A DNA stretch of 64,000 bases, taken from NCBI RefSeq assembly GCF_001577835.2, contig NC_029527.1, positions 1,812,057 through 1,876,056 on the forward strand, in the 5' to 3' direction. The translations under genes were made by a program, and so were the position numbers. How positions within the stretch are numbered: the first letter of the stretch is position 1; every line of letters begins with the position of its first letter. This document shows positions 62,131 through 64,000 of this stretch, piece by piece. This DNA is from Coturnix japonica (lineage: Eukaryota > Chordata > Aves > Galliformes > Phasianidae). The notes beneath the pieces are model-generated. The model was not told where the DNA came from. It made no database searches and saw only the letters and a program-made list of their open reading frames with translations.

Positions 62131-62174
<44 letters not shown>

Positions 62175-64000
62175 GTGTACATATATATACATTGTGTGTG
62201 TGTATATATATATATACACACACACAACCTTCCTCTGCTTAGAAATGACATTTATTTTCACGAGTGGGGACAAATGATGGCATCCTCAAGTGAGTCTTGA
62301 CAAGACAGACTCATCCCTAACAAGCGGAGACAGATCTCTATTTATGATCTGCTGTTTCTTCAAGGGGGAAGAAGCCATAAAGCTGGAAATGTAATGCAAA
62401 TGAAACCCTAAGTATTGACATAAATAGTTGATAATGCACCAAGTGCTATAATGGATGGTGCCATGGACTTTTGCAACAATGGAGTGACAAAATTGGAACA
62501 GCTGTGCTCCCTGGCAACAAATATAAATCAGGGCTGTTCTGTAAGGCCCCCAAGCGAGAGATGTGTGTGAGGCTAAAGGAACTGTAGTAAATGTTTTAGG
62601 GATTCCTCAGTATTGAATATTGGCTTAGACTGTGCGAGTGTTAGGATCCTATTTACTCTGTTTGAGTCCTTTCTAAGAGAATAGAACAGAGAAGGGAGCT
62701 GGTTCAGTGTGTCTCCTCTATCAGTGAGCAGACAATGCACAGCTACAAGGGTCACGTTGAGGCTGTATAAGAAAGGCACAGTGGCTGCAATAACGAACCC
62801 TCTGTGTACCTGATCACCCTGGATGATCTGGCTTCAGTTGGCTGCTGCTCACAATTGCTTTGAATCCAATGAGCCTCACCCCAATGCAGGCAGAAGCACC
62901 CATAGCCTGGCACCAAAGCTTGACATCCACAGCGCTGGCCCATGAGCCACAACCTGAAGCTTCTCCATGGCCAAGTATTTACAAACGAAGAAGAACCATT
63001 AGATGAAAAGCTCTCATTCCACCCAAATCTATTTCTGTTCAATGCTTAGCTCTGTCTAGGGAATAGTTTTTTAAAGCTTGCATGCAATTACTTAATTTAA
63101 GTTAAGCTTCAAATTCCCACTTTGCTGCTGTTCTATTATTTGCAGCTCATTTAGCAATGTAAGCAATTCAGTTTATTTATGGAATCAATGACATGGTTTA
63201 ATTTTAGCCAGTTCTTGGAAACACGTACTTCTTGCTTCGTGCTCATTTCCATTGAAAGCCTTTTGGCCAAGTTGTGAGGCTGCAAGTGTTCAACTCGGCT
63301 TTGATCTCAATCCACTGCTGATGTGAGAGTGCCCCACATACTAATAAAGTAGAGTCAGTCTCAATGGAGGCTTCTTCTATGCCACGTATGTGGGTGTGGG
63401 GTGATGCCTGGTGCTTTCATCTGGTTGTTTCTGTCTTTCAGTCACAACTTTCAAGATGCCTGAGAATACTGTGAGTCTTCTGGATGCACAAGTGATTGGA
63501 CCAACCTCTGAGCACCTCATCGAGTCGGATTTCCCTGAACAGTCATTTAAGCCCAAAGTGCAGATTGCCTTTGAAACGCTGCCAGGGAAATGCCCTCGGA
63601 CTATTGAAATTGAGAGGTGAGTGAAGCAGAAGTGCTCACTCACAGATTAAACCAGTAGCGGAGCACCTGGTGGGGAAGGCAGGGCCAACCCAGGGGAGCT
63701 CAGGTGCATGCGATGTACCTGAATGACAGGAATGAGTGGAGCCAGGGTCCATCCCTTCCCAGCCTTCATTTAAGGTTTGGCAATGGAGGTAAAGGGCATC
63801 TTGCTGGAGACCCCAACAGCATCCTGTTATGAGGGTGTGCAGAGTTATAGGTATGGAAGCTCTTCTGGGATGGCATGTTAAATGGTCATTTTCCCCTATC
63901 CAATTCCCAACAGGAAAAGAAAGCTGTATCTCTCCTTGGATATCAATCAGCTCTTGGACAGTGAGGGGATAGACTCCAATCAGCTGACACCAAGGCACCA
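60670..64000 (+). CDS. DNAH1: DNAH1, N-terminal part (four coding exons, incomplete at right edge)
   Basis: DNAH1 is an inner-arm dynein heavy chain of motile cilia and sperm flagella, about 4,260 residues in human; loss causes flagellar defects. Coding exons here are 60670-60846, 61341-61413, 63442-63616 and 63914-64000 (cut by the window). Phases fit at every junction and give about 170 residues of the N-terminal tail. Blocks match human from memory: SLGRSP; NQADLEQHTPK; ESDFPEQSFKPKVQIAFETL (human QTDFPLQAYEPKMQVPFQVL); TIEIER; and LYLSLDINQLLDSEGIDSN (human QYLSLDIEQLLFSQGIDSN). The motor and AAA+ domains lie far outside the window. It follows GLYCTK and miR-135a as in human. Confidence 0.95.
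61341..61413 (+). CDS. DNAH1: DNAH1 coding exon 2 (copy contiguous with downstream exons)
   Basis: Residues 60-83 plus one base of Val84, ending AAAG|GTAAAT. Joins in phase to the exon at 63442 across a 2-kb intron that holds the TG/TA microsatellite. Confidence 0.92.
62129..62225. repeat. Compound (GT)n(TA)n...(GT)n(TA)n(CA)n microsatellite
   Basis: GT repeats, then a long TA tract, ACATGTGTACATATATATAC, another GT and TA run, then ACACACACAC. The CA run is the reverse complement of the GT runs, so the block can fold back on itself. It lies in the intron between DNAH1 coding exons 2 and 3. Confidence 0.95.
62230..63441 (+). other. DNAH1: DNAH1 intron 2, unique part
   Basis: AT-rich intron DNA between the microsatellite and coding exon 3. 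I recognise no repeat, hairpin or extra exon. Human DNAH1 runs directly from the exon 2 block into the exon 3 block, so none is expected. Confidence 0.8.
63442..63616 (+). CDS. DNAH1: DNAH1 coding exon 3
   Basis: This 175-bp exon has acceptor CTGTCTTTCAG| and donor GAGAG|GTGAGT. It encodes VTTFKMPENTVSLLDAQVIG onward to KCPRTIEIER. It is unique in the window, outside the duplication. Confidence 0.95.
63914..64000 (+). CDS. DNAH1: DNAH1 coding exon 4 (cut by window edge)
   Basis: Starts after CCCAACAG and encodes RKRKLYLSLDINQLLDSEGI and then DSNQLTPRH, matching the human RRKQQYLSLDIEQLLFSQGI region. It continues past base 64000. Confidence 0.93.

Larger units (their letters stand above)
54306..62169 (+). 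repeat. 7.9-kb direct duplication, copy 2 (right of the N gap)
   Basis: Matches copy 1 from its base 46310 onward, with a constant offset of 7964 after the 32-bp indel. It starts at the first base after the gap and passes without a break into unique DNA carrying DNAH1 exons 3 and 4. This copy therefore looks like the properly connected one. Confidence 0.97.

Noticed and set aside
46310-62169. Real tandem duplication of the DNAH1 promoter and exons
   Set aside because: Both breakpoints coincide with the 100-N gap and the copies are nearly identical, which fits an assembly artefact much better.
1-64000. tRNA, rRNA, CRISPR or bacterial-type operon
   Set aside because: I saw no tRNA-like internal promoter pair, no rRNA segment and no spaced direct-repeat array. 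The DNA is plainly intron-bearing vertebrate sequence.

Overview
This is vertebrate nuclear DNA, almost certainly from a galliform-type bird. The genes have introns with GT-AG splice sites and CpG-island promoters. CR1 LINE fragments are the only abundant interspersed repeat. The gene order WDR82 (minus) - GLYCTK (plus) - miR-135a-1 - DNAH1 (plus) is the one known from human 3p21 and, from general knowledge, chicken chromosome 12. No bacterial-style or defence-type system is present, and no new protein-coding system was found.

Layout. (1) 1-9.6 kb: the 5' part of WDR82 on the minus strand. Five coding exons (residues 1-181 of about 313) are present and the rest lies off the left edge. The let-7g hairpin sits in intron 2 on the same strand, and two CR1 copies sit in intron 1. 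A CpG-island promoter with two YY1-type sites covers about 9.03-9.6 kb. (2) 9.7-17.6 kb: intergenic DNA with no recognisable gene. (3) 17.7-21.5 kb: a complete four-coding-exon GLYCTK gene (glycerate kinase, 505 aa). (4) 21.5-50.3 kb: a long non-coding interval. It holds the miR-135a hairpin (24.2 kb, minus strand), a large CpG island at 28.4-29.9 kb that could be the promoter of the miR-135a primary transcript, two pentanucleotide satellites, many CR1 tails and several AT-rich islands with TAATTA-type sites that look like conserved enhancers. A textbook RFX X-box lies at 40.63 kb. (5) 46.3-62.2 kb: a 7.9-kb segment present twice, head to tail, on either side of a run of exactly 100 N. Each copy carries a small CpG island and the first two coding exons of DNAH1. 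(6) 62.2-64 kb: DNAH1 coding exons 3 and 4, the gene running off the right edge.

The two copies of the DNAH1 5' region stop and start exactly at the gap. They are identical by eye except for one 32-bp indel and a tight cluster of differences inside a repeat-like stretch. This is best read as a false (haplotype or contig-overlap) duplication, not biology. The real locus probably has one copy, joined to exons 3 and 4.

Functionally the three genes are unrelated neighbours held in conserved synteny. WDR82 is a nuclear WD-repeat adaptor of SET1 H3K4 methyltransferase and PNUTS-PP1 complexes. GLYCTK phosphorylates glycerate in serine and fructose catabolism. DNAH1 is an inner-arm axonemal dynein heavy chain of motile cilia and sperm. 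All exon calls come from splice-phase bookkeeping and remembered human protein sequences, not from a database search.
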